DNA of 64,000 nucleotides, taken from NCBI GenBank assembly GCA_023333565.1, contig JAJKFH010002564.1:860499-924498 (forward strand). The letters are read 5' to 3'. The first letter of the stretch is position 1; each line of letters opens with the position of its first letter. Positions 37,853 through 49,800 of this stretch are shown here, piece after piece. This DNA comes from Puffinus mauretanicus (Eukaryota; Chordata; Aves; Procellariiformes; Procellariidae). Both the position numbers and the translations under genes were made by a program. The notes under the pieces are model-generated. The model was given only the letters and a program-made list of their open reading frames with translations. It did not search any database and was not told the DNA's origin.

Positions 37853-40800
37853 ACTGAAAACTATGTAACAGCTTTTAAAAATCAGCAGTTTTCCTGAATT
37901 GCAAGAACTTCAGATTTGGCGATTATAAGACGGAGAGGTTTTTCAAAATGGGCTGGAGAAATACAACCTTAAATATGCCAAAGCTCTGTAGAGAAAGCTT
38001 CCCCGCAATTTTGATCTTATGTAGTTTTTACTATAAAATACATACAGTTTTAGTTCTTTTGTAGCTTAAAGGAACACTTCTCGAGGGGTTTGTATTTTCC
38101 ATGAATGTTCTTTATTCAAGGCAAATTCAGCCATTTTTGTAAAAGAAAGCCATTTTCCTTTACATTGAATCAAAGGTTTGCATATGTAAATTTCCACTGC
38201 AAGCGGACGGTGGGTTCTATGGATTTGTTGTCGAAAAAGGCTTTTCACTCTTCTCCCAGTATATATTCATGATATTTACACTATGTGTGTATGTATGGGG
38301 GGTTCTGTTGTGTGGGTGTGATAGAGTTTTTGTGGGTGGTTTTTGGATGTGGGTTTTTGGTTTGGGTGTGTTTTTTCTTTCACTAAATAGTTTACACGGT
38401 TGTAAGACTCTGGACCTGAAGAGCTTTTAACATCAAGGCGCTCAGAAGCACTTCAGCACAGTCCAGACTTCCTAGCCCTTCAGAGTACTGCTTGCTTTAG
38501 AGATGCAAGTTCGCAATGCAAGTCTGAGATAAGGAGTCATCCAGAGAACTGATAGGTCAGCAAATCTCAAGCTTACAGTTCAGGTCCTACTTCTTCATTA
38601 ATGATGTTATCTACTTATCACACTCTCTTTGAAATACTTTCATTCTCTATTTGACTTACGGTAAGAAAAAACAGTCATGAGACCTGCTCCTAATACAAGT
38701 CCTTAAGTGTCAGGGTTCTGCCCCCGTTAGCCAAGGACTAGATGCAGAGGTGGTTTCGTTCTTTTTTTTTAATAGTGCCACAATCCAACTGGCGCTCATA
38801 TAAAACTAATCCACACAGAGGGCACCTCAGCCCTTTCTGAGATGCTAGCCCAGACTAATGCACGTGACTGGTACCGTATCCCATACGGATGCCGGGGCTG
38901 CACTTAGCACTCCTCAGTGGGGCTGGGCCCCGTTTCGGAAATACGAGATGGCTGCTTTCCTTTCGGCCTGTACTGGAGGCTACAGTGCCTCTGTTCTGTG
39001 GGCTACTTCCCCACAGTGCAGAAGGACAAGGCTTAGTGCTCTCCGGAGCCTGAGGAGACTCAAAGCCATGCTCCTGATCTCTGGAGCTGGGGCTGGCTGA
39101 GGACACTGTCCATCCTTCCCGAGTATAAGCCACGGCACAGAAACAAATTCCAAATTTGTGAGGCCAGAAGAGAGGAAGAAAGATGAGTCTTTAGCATAAG
39201 TTAGTGTATTTTTCTGTGGAAGAAATCTGATGGTTGTGCTCCAGAAATCATGTTTTATGCTCAAGTGCCCCTGGGGTTAAAACACTGGAGAGTAGATGTG
39301 GGAATCCAGCCTGTAGCCCTGGGTCAAGAGCAGTAAATCTAAGCTGTCCTGCACACTGGTAGCTTCTCTGCTGTCTGAAGCTTCTTGGCTATTCGCAATA
39401 TATAAATCATCTCCTCTGCATACCCTTGTCCTGACTTCGAAGGAAAGCCTCCTCGGCTCTGAGAGCAAAGAGCCCTTGCTGCAGATGGGGAAAGGAAAAT
39501 TGCTTGCTGAGCGCAGCTGGGGCACGAACATGGTCAAGTGGATAAAGGATAGCCACCGTGCTCACTAACGTGTTATCCAACAGGCTTGCATATGGTTTTA
39601 TCTGGCAGAAAATGCACTGGTAACTTGAGGTAGCTCATCCGTCAAGGAAAGCGGTGGAGATGGGATTGCAGTCAAAAAGATTTTATTAAACTTCTATTCT
39701 CTTTTCAGCAGATGGAGTTCCTGACTCTTGACTAGAGTACGTGCCTGTCCCACCACAGACACATCCGCACGCGTGTACACAGGCTGTCATACCCTCCTAG
39801 GGCTTGACTAGCAGCAAGAACAGGGTTTAGCTTCTGGGAGACGTGGTTGAACACAAGCTCAAGGTCCTGTGCTTTCCTGCCTGGGGAAGTGAATATTGTC
39901 TGTCTAGTTATGTGATGAGCTACGCTGCCCTGCTAACACGTGACAGTCAGGAGCACTGTTTAGTTAAGCCTCTTTTGAGGATGAGGGCAAAGGAGAAGAG
40001 TAAAACTATGATATCAAATATTACTGTAGGATTTTAACATGCCTCAAAGAAAGGAACCAGGATGTTTATTGAAATGTACCTCGATTTTTTTTCTTCTCCC
40101 TCCGCTTCTTACAAATAAGAAACAGTTAGGACAGTTGGACTGATTAAAATTAGTTACATTCTAGTTAATGGCATTAGGAATTGGCTGTTGCCAGAAGCCC
40201 TATTTCTACAGGGGAGAACAGTACTAAGGAGGAAAATGTTCTGCTACGAACGTTCGCTGGTGATTTAGTGTGGTGGAACAAGCAGGCACAGCCCCAAACA
40301 CTCTGTGCTGAGTGAGGGCAGTACCAGACCAGATGGAGCATCCTGTGCCCTGGCTTTGCTGGGCCTTTGTTTGATTACAACAGCCAGCAGAAAAATCACA
40401 AAGAACAAACTAAAAGGTGTTCAAACACCTCTCGTGGCTTTGCCACGAAGGGAGATACAGTCTCATCTATTTCACACACTGTTATGAATTAAACTAAAGA
40501 TTTCCTGCCCAGTTTGTGTCCTGAGCTTTACTTTTGAAGGCACATAGTGTTTATTCCAGATCTCACTTGGCTGGCTGTGAATGAAAACAGATACTTCAGG
40601 CAGGTGTAAGCACGCAAGTTAACTGTGCTGTCTTCTGTAAAGAGAATTATTATGAACTTTCTGTTTTCCTAGGTAACTTCTGTGGATTTTTACACAAGAG
40701 GACATGAATATTTCATGTGTAATCATTGTGCCTGAAGATTAGGTAATCTTTGGTATCTATCGATACCTTCCTCATCCCCAGGTGCAGGTTAAGGATTTTA

Positions 40801-40939
40801 CATTAATCTATTCAGTGAAGACTCTTGCAGAAGTGCAGCATAGCAAATGACCTGCTTTACACCTGCCTGTGACCTCTAAGAAAGGTTCACTGCAACTCAC
40901 CTCCCTTCTGTTTGTTGTACAGCACTTTTATTTCTGACA
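37853..40939. other. Intergenic/5' flank of the GTF2E1-like gene
   Basis: A G/T-rich low-complexity tract lies at about 38,284-38,382. A modestly GC-richer patch at 38.85-39.1 kb has open frames on both strands. There is no CpG island immediately upstream of the GTF2E1-like coding exon. Because that exon begins at a splice acceptor, a non-coding first exon and promoter should lie somewhere in this interval or further upstream, but I cannot place it. Confidence 0.5.
38284..38382 (+). repeat. G/T-rich low-complexity tract
   Basis: GGGTGTG, GGGTTTTT and TGTGGGTG style runs span about 100 bp on the plus strand. It is simple-sequence DNA with G runs and some potential for G-quadruplex or Z-DNA structure. 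Confidence 0.65.
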
Positions 40940-40954
40940 GTGGTTCAGCTCCTG

Positions 40955-43900
40955 ATGGAAGAGCAAAATGCGATCACAGAGGTCCCGGCACCCCTGAAGC
41001 GCCTGGCCAAATATATAGTGCGTGGTTTCTATGGAGTGGAGTACTCCCTGGCCCTGGATACACTGATCCGCTACCCCTGCGTGAAAGAGGATGACTTGTT
41101 ACAGTTGCTCAAGTATGAACGCAAACAACTGCGTACCATCCTCAACACGCTCAAGGCAGACAAGTTTGTGAAGCTGCGTATGCGAGTTGAAACAGGGCCT
41201 AACGGGAAGAGCACAAGGCACAATTACTATTACATCAATTACAAGGTGCTGGTGGATGTGATAAAATACAAACTGGATCACATACGCCGGAAAATAGAAG
41301 CGGATGAGCGGGATTCAACTACCAGGTCCTCTTTTAAATGTCCATCTTGCTCCAGCACTTACACGGACCTGGAAGTCAATCAGCTCTTTGATGTATTTAC
41401 AGGTATGTTGCTTATATTGCTTATTTGCTCTTATCTTAAAGAATAACTCTGATAGCACAAAAATGGCTCCTGTGCGAACTTTGCAATAAAAGCATGTTTG
41501 TTAGGATATACTTCTTGTCTGCTGGTGGACAAGGGCCTGGGACAGGAGAAGCTGGGAGGTGAGGGTAAGAGAAAAAGCTGTCTCTGTAGAACAGGCCAAG
41601 CAAGAGGAAGAATAATCTTCAATATAAGAGCTGGGGTTGGGAATCAGATTCAGGCCTCCGTTTTGCTAGAAACAAGACGCTTAACCTGGTTTAAGATACT
41701 CATCCAAGTCTTGTGAGTCCCACTTCCTCATGTGGAAATCAGAATACAGCACTCCTTTTACTCTCTTTTGAATTTGTTAGTGGATTACCATTTGTGTGTT
41801 CAATTCTTCTGATGGAAGAGTTGGACAAGATGGATAAAGCTGTCTGCAGCCACCTGCTGTAATCAGCGTATTGCAGCTCGGCAGCAGAAGAGAGGTGTTC
41901 TGTCGCTCCTGTGCTGGAAACAGGGAAGTTCAGGCTCCTCCCAGAAAAAAAAAGACAAACCCTACTATCTGATGATACTCCATGTCTAGCCATCTTAACT
42001 TTTTCCCTCAATACAGACATTTCTCTCTTGCAGAGCAAGTGTGTGAATATCAGTCCTTCTCCAAAAAAAAAAAATTGGCTTGCCTTTGTAACTTCAGTTC
42101 CCCTAGTTAATGTGAACAAATGGATAAAGTCTAATGAAGTCAGAACACTTTGGTAATTGTACAGGCTGTGGATTTCTTAACAAGGTACTGCTGATCTTTT
42201 GCATCCTATGAACATGAGATCTCATTTCCAATTTGGATAATGTTGCAGAGACTTTCCGCTGCACTTATTGCAACACTGAAGTAGAGGAAGATGCCTCAGC
42301 ACTTCCTAAGCGTGACGCTCGAACCTTGCTAGCAAAATTCAATGAGCAGATTGAACCTATCTTTGTGCTACTGCGTGAGACTGAAGATATTGTTCTGCCA
42401 TATGACTTGCTGGAGCCTCAGCCAACAGAAATACCAGAATTATCAGAAAGGTATAAACATAACCCTAGAACTTCTGATCAACACAAACCCCCCTGACAAC
42501 TTCCCAGTTGTAAAAAATTTTTAAATTGCTGAACTTGCAGCCTACTTTCTACTCCATTCTGCTTTGTTCGGTACTGTCAGCTGCTTAATGAAGAAGCCTG
42601 TAATATCTAAGGCATTCTACGTTATTGTTATGCATTTATAGTTTTATTTTTGCTACCTTTTTTCTTTTAAGAAGTAATTAATTTGCTAGACTTCTCCTTC
42701 AGCTAATGTTCATAGCCCTTTCTGTGAGAAAGTAATGTTTCTCTGTCAGTGTGCTCCATCCAGAGATGCACTACTGAAGAGACCATGCAAAAATCAATGG
42801 TTCAAAATCACTGAGATGAGGTAAGGGGGAGTGCAAATTGTTTTAATGTAGAGCACTTGTTAAAGCTAGTCTGCTGAAAAAACATGCTGCTTTTGCCTTT
42901 TTTTGAATGGGAACTGGGGTGTTCTTGCTGGAATTTAACCTGTCCAAAATGGGTGACATTTCATTCAGCTTTGATCAGAAGGTGGGTTCAAGTGTGCTGG
43001 AATCCTGCAGCCGACCTGAAAAATGGGCCAACAGAAGTTCCTCTTTTGGCAATATGTACACCCAAAACTTAGTTATTGATGTCCAAGACTCTGAGCCCAA
43101 GAAGAAAACGAGAGAAAAAGCAGCTAAAGAGCAACCTATCTGGATGTCACAGAGCACTGTGGAAGGAGCAACAACAGCCACCAACAATAGCGTTGGTAAG
43201 TTTTAAACCTTAGCAAATACTTAAATTCAGCAGCCTTACTGCACTTAAAGATAGCTTTCCTATTGAAAATGTAGTGAGCTTGGCTTAGAATATAGAGTAA
43301 TGCTTCAATTCTGCACCAGTGGCTATCAGATCTTAGTTTCTAAAAACTAGTCTTTAGACTGCCTTTCGTAGTGTTCCTAAAGCCAGAGGTCAGGTACCAG
43401 ATCCTGAAATTTTTGTCTCTAACCATGCAGTAACAGTAGTGGTAATCTTTAAAGTGGAAAGCTCTTGGAAATGCCTGCACTTTCGAGAGAATTCTAAAGT
43501 TTGGGCAAAAAAGATCCAGAGTAGAAACAATCACTTATGTAGGATGCCTGTGGTAACTGTAAACTATTGGTAACTCTAACACTTAGTATTGGGTATTAGG
43601 AGTAAATGCTTCTGAAGAAACTGAAGAAAGTGTTAAAGGAACTGTCACTGATAACGAAATCATCAAGACCCTTCTGATCCATGAATCCAAGTCATTGTCT
43701 AGCACAGACCAGGCTCCTGGTGTCAAAAGCAAACTACCTGAATCAGGCAGCGATACTAGCGAGTCTGAAGAAGATGCCACGCACTCAAGAAGAGCAGGAA
43801 TTAAAGTACCGGGCAGCAACTTTGAACAAGAGGAGGAACAGGAAACACAAGGTCCTATTTTAATGGTGGCTGGTCAGCCTCATTCATATGGAGAAGTTAG

Positions 43901-43994
43901 TGAAAATCCAGAGCTTGTGTGTCTCATGACAAATGAAGAGAGAGAAGCTTATATAAAAGTAGGACAAGAAATGTTCCAGTCTGTCTTTGAATAA
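40955..43994 (+). CDS. TFIIE alpha-type protein (general transcription factor IIE subunit 1-like), complete coding region
   Basis: TFIIE alpha binds RNA polymerase II and recruits TFIIH in the preinitiation complex. Coding exons: 40955-41402, 42249-42450, 42969-43195 and 43600-43994 (TAA), with matching phases, giving 423 codons; human GTF2E1 is 439. The start [20 protein letters not shown] aligns with the human start, and the exon opens at an acceptor (tttctgacag) 14 nt upstream, so the 5' UTR is spliced. In order: an extended winged-helix domain (about 10-115), a C4 zinc ribbon (FKCPSCSS...FRCTYC), an alpha-helical stretch ([20 protein letters not shown]), [12 protein letters not shown], an acidic Ser-rich segment ([12 protein letters not shown]) and the conserved C-terminus (MVAGQP...[14 protein letters not shown]). 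There are many substitutions against remembered human GTF2E1, and the acidic tail is altered. It has introns, so it is not a retrocopy. It may be a paralogue of GTF2E1 or the bird's only copy; I left the symbol blank for that reason. Confidence 0.88.
42249..42450 (+). CDS. GTF2E1-like coding exon 2 (second half of zinc ribbon)
   Basis: This exon supplies the second CxxC of the zinc ribbon ([13 protein letters not shown]). The intron therefore splits the ribbon between its two cysteine pairs. The phase-1 junction codon reads G|AG, giving Glu where the remembered human protein has Gly. The donor is AG|GTATAA. Confidence 0.85.
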
Positions 43995-44660
43995 ATAATA
44001 CTGTATGAATATGCAAACTTGTATAGAATGAGTGAAGGCTTCTTCTGAAATAAGAGAGTTTATTAGTTTAACTTGTTACTCAAAGTTTACCACTGAAGGG
44101 CTAAGTTTTCTTTGAACTCCTTGCTGTTATGCAAGAGAGCAATCCTGTAGTAGGTAACTACAGTTCAAAATACTAGCATTGCAGCACAAGCAACCCAAAG
44201 TTACTCTGGGTTTTCTATTGTATTAATGGTTGGACTTTGTGAATGCTGTGATTAGTTTTGGAGCATGAATGACTTCAAGTTACAGTGGGATATAATGATC
44301 TGAGTAAAATAAAGTTTCAAAAGCAATGTTGCAATCTCTTGTAAGAAATCAACTATTCCACCTTCCTCCCAGAAGTAGCAGATATTTCCAGTAGTGAAAT
44401 TAAGTCAAACTCCAATGTGATTTGGTTTTACTCCATACCACTCTGTTCTGCTGTTTTCTTAGGTCATTCACTACACAACAATAACAGACAGGTCTTGTAC
44501 AGCAACCTCCCTCTAAGTGAAGAGCTGTTACTAAATTGTTAGTGACAGAGGAGAACCAGCTATGACCTCTTAACTTTGTACTCGGTGCTCTACAGAACTG
44601 TCTCTGAAGTGATGAACTGTGCAATGGATAATGGACAATAAAATGTAACATTCATTTTGG
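43995..44660 (+). other. GTF2E1-like 3' UTR with poly(A) signals
   Basis: This is non-coding sequence after TAA. AATAAA motifs occur at 44308-44313 and 44637-44642 on the plus strand; either could end the transcript. Confidence 0.5.
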
Positions 44661-44875
44661 TCCAGATTGATAAGAAAGCAAGCAATGTGTCAAGCAGAAG
44701 ACTCCGCTTCTTGCTTCTCATTCACATGCTCTCCTGTAATAATTTTAAGCAAGATCTTTACTACTATTGACAAACACAGTGTACTTGAACTGAACTATAT
44801 ATCAGTAGAAGGACTAGCATCAGAATACAAGATATAGCATAACATCTTCAGCAATTCTACTACTTGAGCAATGGA

Positions 44876-45126
44876 TAATGAAAGTAGACTGCAAAGGCAC
44901 AAACTGAAACACAGGAGGTTCCCTCTCAATGTTAGGAAACACTTTTTTACTGTGAGGGTGACTGAGCACTGGCACGGGTTATCCAGACAGGTTGCAGAGT
45001 CCCCCATGTTGGAAATTATCACAAGCCTCCTAGGCAACCAGCTCTGCATGCTCCTGCTTGAGCAGAGGGTTTGGACAAGACAACCTCCAGCAGTCCCTTC
45101 CAACCTCAACTATTCTGTGATTCTCT
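44876..45126 (+). mobile_element. CR1 LINE 3'-end fragment, plus orientation
   Basis: This is a clear avian CR1 tail: 'gcacaaactgaaacacagga', then a stretch reading ctgtgagggtgactgagcac, then cagtcccttccaacctcaac, and finally the terminal attctgtgattct repeat. It is 5'-truncated, as is usual for CR1, and has no intact ORF. It lies between the convergent 3' ends of the GTF2E1-like gene and PCM1. Confidence 0.92.
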
Positions 45127-46789
45127 GAAGAAAGGGTAGAGAGAAAATATGACCAAAGAAATACCATTTCAATATATTGTTCATACCATTCCAGGGCAAG
45201 AATTCAGGAATGGTGTGTGCTCATGCTATTTCTTGAGCTTAGAGTTCAATGATTTACTATATAAACTAGATTTGTCTCAAATATGCACAAATCTTCTCGT
45301 TCCAGTTTATGAAAATGTCCTCTTTTAGGTCTATTGAATGATTCTTGTGTCAAGTTAGTGATTAAAAGCTTTCGTTTTGTTTCATTTTCACAGGTTTGCC
45401 TCTGTGACAATCTATTTCCTCTGTTCTCAACATTGTAAAGTTTTTTCTGCATGCAGTTATCACCATGAGTTTAAAGCCTGCACAGTAACTTTTAATATAC
45501 TTTTGCCTTTACAATCATATCTCTCATCTCTAATCTGCCATTTCAAAATTCATTCATAAAACCTGGAGACTCAAAGCAAACTAAAAAAAAAAGAAATCAC
45601 AGTAGGATCACACTCATTTTATTCAAACTTCAGGCATATTTAAGGCTTCACTGTCACTAGACTGTCTCCCACAGCATATAGCCATATTATTAAACTAACC
45701 CCAAACAGAAGGCAATCCTGAATTTAAGATGACCATTGCCTTGTCTTTAAGGTAAGCAGGACCTCTATAATACAGCAGATATGCCAAATAAGCTTTTCTA
45801 GCTCAATTTTATGACTTACTGTTATTAGTAACTCTGATCTGAAAAAGTGAAGAAAATTTTTGTTCTGGTTCAAGTTTTCTAATCTACTTCTCTACAATCC
45901 TAATTCTGCCTTTGCCATAAGACTTCATTAGGTGCTGACTTTAACTGTTTTTTTTTTAACATTAACTTCAATTTCCTAAATTTCTTCCTTTCTTCATGAA
46001 AACTCTTCACAAAGTCAAATACTTTAGGAACAGATTCTACAGGCTTTCAACTGCAGCAATTTTAAGTGTTACACATAAAAGAATACTAACATTTTCAGAC
46101 AGGTTTATCCCTTTGCACATTAAAAGTGCAAAACAGAAAACGCACAAAAATACAGATGGTTTCTGCAGTTAACTACTTCACTTCAGATAAATGTGCTGAT
46201 AGAAACTAGTTAAACAGGCCATGAACACAAACTTTTTTTTTCCACAGACCAGCTATACATAGCTATAAAGGCAACATGTAGGTATGTACTGTGCCTACAC
46301 CTCATATTTGTAGAAGATGGAGAAACTTAGTGGGACAAGAGTCTCTTGTCCCAGGAAAGTTAGCAGTGTTTCTCCGAAGAGGAGGAACAAACTGCTACAA
46401 GCATGCCTACACTTAAAGTCCGTTAACTTCCAACAACAACACTCTGCATACCATTTTGTAAGCCAGAGGAAAATTTTTCAGAAGACAACTTTACAGACAA
46501 TTCCAAACTTTATTTAAAACTACAATTTTGAAATTACTAAACAAGTCACAATAAAAAATAACAAAAGATTAAGACAGAAGAAGAACAGTGCAGCAAAACT
46601 GAATAGAAGAGGATTCAGTTCCAGCTGTTCAAACTGCCACAGGCAGAAGTTAGCATACCTATCCTAAGAGGCAGTGTGTCAAAAATTTTACATTTTTATA
46701 CATTTCCAGAGTTCTGGGAAATTAGTGCTGATCTTCCATATGCATTTGTATACATGGATTTTATAAATGCAGGTATCTTCAGGTTATTC
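45127..46789 (-). other. PCM1: PCM1 3' UTR and convergent intergenic interval
   Basis: This stretch lies downstream of the PCM1 stop on the minus strand. Minus-strand AATAAA signals (plus-strand tttatt) lie at 46509-46514 and 45618-45623, allowing 3' UTRs of roughly 0.3 or 1.2 kb. No coding content is seen. Confidence 0.45.
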
Positions 46790-46815
46790 TCATGCACTTT
46801 GAGCTCCAAAAGTTT
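46790..46815 (-). CDS. PCM1: PCM1 terminal coding exon (eight codons plus stop)
   Basis: The acceptor tttctttacag-like context (tttacag) precedes AA ACT TTT GGA GCT CAA AGT GCA TGA. The preceding exon ends in a single G, making GAA. The peptide ETFGAQSA matches the PCM1 C-terminus pattern, so this very short coding piece is the true last exon despite a 1.2-kb intron. Confidence 0.85.
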
Positions 46816-49800
46816 CTGTAAAATAAGAGTATACTCATTATTGTCTAGCAGCTACAAGGCATCGAACACAGCTCTTGACCACATTTCAACTCCTTGTAAG
46901 CATCTGTTAAAGCACCTTGATGAAATATTTCACCCTCACCTTTTTTTCCACAAGTATTTTGAGCCATGGCTTACTTCAACAGCAACAGCCATCCCCCATA
47001 TGCAGACGAAGAATGGCTTAGTTGCTAGTTTTGTGTGGCGTGGCATTCTTAGCCACTGTTCCCATACCAGGCATATGCATCAGTATTCACCAGACTGACA
47101 CGACAGGCTTCTGCTAGCATAGCTGTGACAAGCAGAATGGTGATGGGCAGTGAATGAAATGGAAGGAAAGATGCACCTTCCTTCACACTCTATTCTGGAA
47201 AATCCTATGCTGTCACTACAGCTGCATGAAAAAAAAAAGCATTTTCATCAGCTTATACTGTTTGAGGAATTGGAACTAGCTACACTAGCAGAAAACGACT
47301 ACCATCAGAATACCTAGAGTTCATGCATTTATATTCGCCATTACTATACCCTCCACTGGAGGACTACAAGCCTAACAGAACAGAAGCCTCTAATACTATA
47401 ACTTGTGTCACAATATCAACATTGTGTTAAAAAAATAAAAGTTTCTTTGACCTGCATTACCATTAAGTTTTTGTAGCTGCATAAATACTGTTTCATGAAA
47501 GTGACAAATCTTTATTGCTGTCATACACACTGAAAGTTTTTCTACCTCATGGTATGCTTCATATGAAAAATAATTTTCTTTTCCCTGAAGAGATATTTTA
47601 CTATTCTGAAAAGTCTCTTGAACTTTTCTATTACAAAAACAGAGCAGTTTGTCAGCAAATTATATTGAGCATTATTAAATCAGATAATAGCTACTGGAAT
47701 TTACAGTATTACTAACCCAAGCTTGTGTAACAAGAAACAAAAATACTATTCCATTTCAATAAGTTTCAAACCATTAAGTTATATCATGCATTTTACATAT
47801 GTTAATTTTTATGACTTTATTAGCCACAGAATCTAACAGAAGTATATAGAAGGGACATGGAAGGCAAAATGCCTTCATATCAGTACATCATTTTCAAATG
47901 CATGATAACAAAAGAGGATATTCTTTCAGCACCACGATAACTGCTTACTTCAATCAGTGATAATAAGATATTTAAATTCTAGGCCATATCAGAGTGTTTT
48001 CCCAATAGGTGTAGAGGATTTAGAAAATAATCTTTACCAGGTTCTTTCAAAGTTTGGGCATCTCCTACTAATTCTTGATCTTGAGCTCCACCTCCATCCA
48101 GTAATTCATCAGACAAACTGTTGGTTTGGGCCTCCGTTGCCATTTTCTTCATTAAATCTGCCTTTATAACAGATAAAGTAAAACTCAAAATTCTTATTGC
48201 TGTCTGGATAATTAAGACATGTAGGGTGTGCACTTCTAAGCAATAACCCCACAAACAATAGCAAAATACCTCTGAATATACTGCAAGTTTAAGGGGCAAG
48301 TCTTCAACTTTCACAAAGTCATCTTCATCAGATTTTTGACTTACATTTCCAGAACCAGCTTCCTGTTAATAAAAATAGTGACATTTAAGAGAATAGTCCT
48401 ACTTTATTTTCACTCCAAAACTAGATTTTTGACTATTATAATAAAGTACATCAAAAAACAACACCCATATCAAATTTGCAGATGAAACCTGAACAAGACT
48501 GGAAACTAGAAATAACACTGAAATAGGAAAAAGCTTCTCATTTCTCTTGGATTTATCTTAGCTGAAATATACGCACATATTCATTCACTAACACAGGTGA
48601 CTCCGTATCAGGGCTGCCAGCCATGGAGCTTTCAGAACTTGCAGCAGATTTGTTTCCTACACATGTTGTATCTAGTGTTTGAGCTTCATTTACTGGTAAA
48701 GATGAGCTTGATTCTTCTGTTTTCATACTGGCTGTTATAAAGGATTCCGGGGTATTGACTGTTAAAGGTGGTGTATCCTCCATGACATTCAGATAATGAG
48801 GCAAAATTGTAGCCACATCTTGTTCACCTAAAACCACAAAACTACATTTTAACTAGGTAGAGATAGTAAAAGATTCTGAGATTACAAAAATCCCAGATTA
48901 TTATTATTATTTACAAATTATGATCCAAAGCTACAAATGAGCAATGAAAGTGAATTATAGTCTCTCAGATCAACACAAAGCTGACTGAAATAAAACATCA
49001 TTATTTGTCATGTGTATCAGCATCTCATACACTTAAGTATCAGCAATTATCACAAGACAGTACATGACTTGAAAATTTCTGACGTTATACAGCTTTTTTC
49101 TTAAAAAAACAAAACTTCCAGAACTATATGACCTACTGTAAAATATTCATTCTAGGTGTAAGGCAATATAATACAGAACAAAAAATTCCTTAACATTTTG
49201 CCACATTCTTGTGACAACACAGGATCTACTCAAATACTGGTTTCAGTCTACAAAAAAAGACCAAGGACAAAACCAGTATTTGCAACAGAAAAACACAGGG
49301 AAAGAAGGTGGTAACAACAGTTAGATTAGAAGTTACATTCATACCACCCGGTAGTGTTTCTGTCTTTTGACAGAAAATGATTTCTCAGTTCTTAATCAGT
49401 TACAACACAGCATTACTCACAGAAATAAATTTTTAAAATATAAAGAGATTTCAATTGCTAGCAAATGGTAGTAGCAGAAAAAGCAAGTACTAGACAAATC
49501 TAAACATCAAAGTACTTTAACAGACAAACTAACTCTGCTACAGCTGTGTGCCAAAGGCTGCAACAATCAACTGAAATTCATACTATTGTCAAGCATCAAA
49601 ACCACATCTACCTAGGTAAGGTAAGATTGTTCCAGGTTTCCTCTTTAAAGGGTTTGTTGTGTCTATATCAACACAGATATATCTAGTCAACTGATGTGGT
49701 TCCATGAAAAAAACAGCCCAGTAAACTGTTGCAAATTCGATCATCTTCCTCTTAATTCCATATATCACAGGCAGGGTCCGAGTAATTCTCACAATATGCA

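Noticed and set aside
40940..40954. Upstream GTG start for the TFIIE alpha-like protein
   Set aside because: The GTG spans the splice acceptor (tttctgacag|tgg); the ATG at 40955 gives an N-terminus aligned with human GTF2E1.
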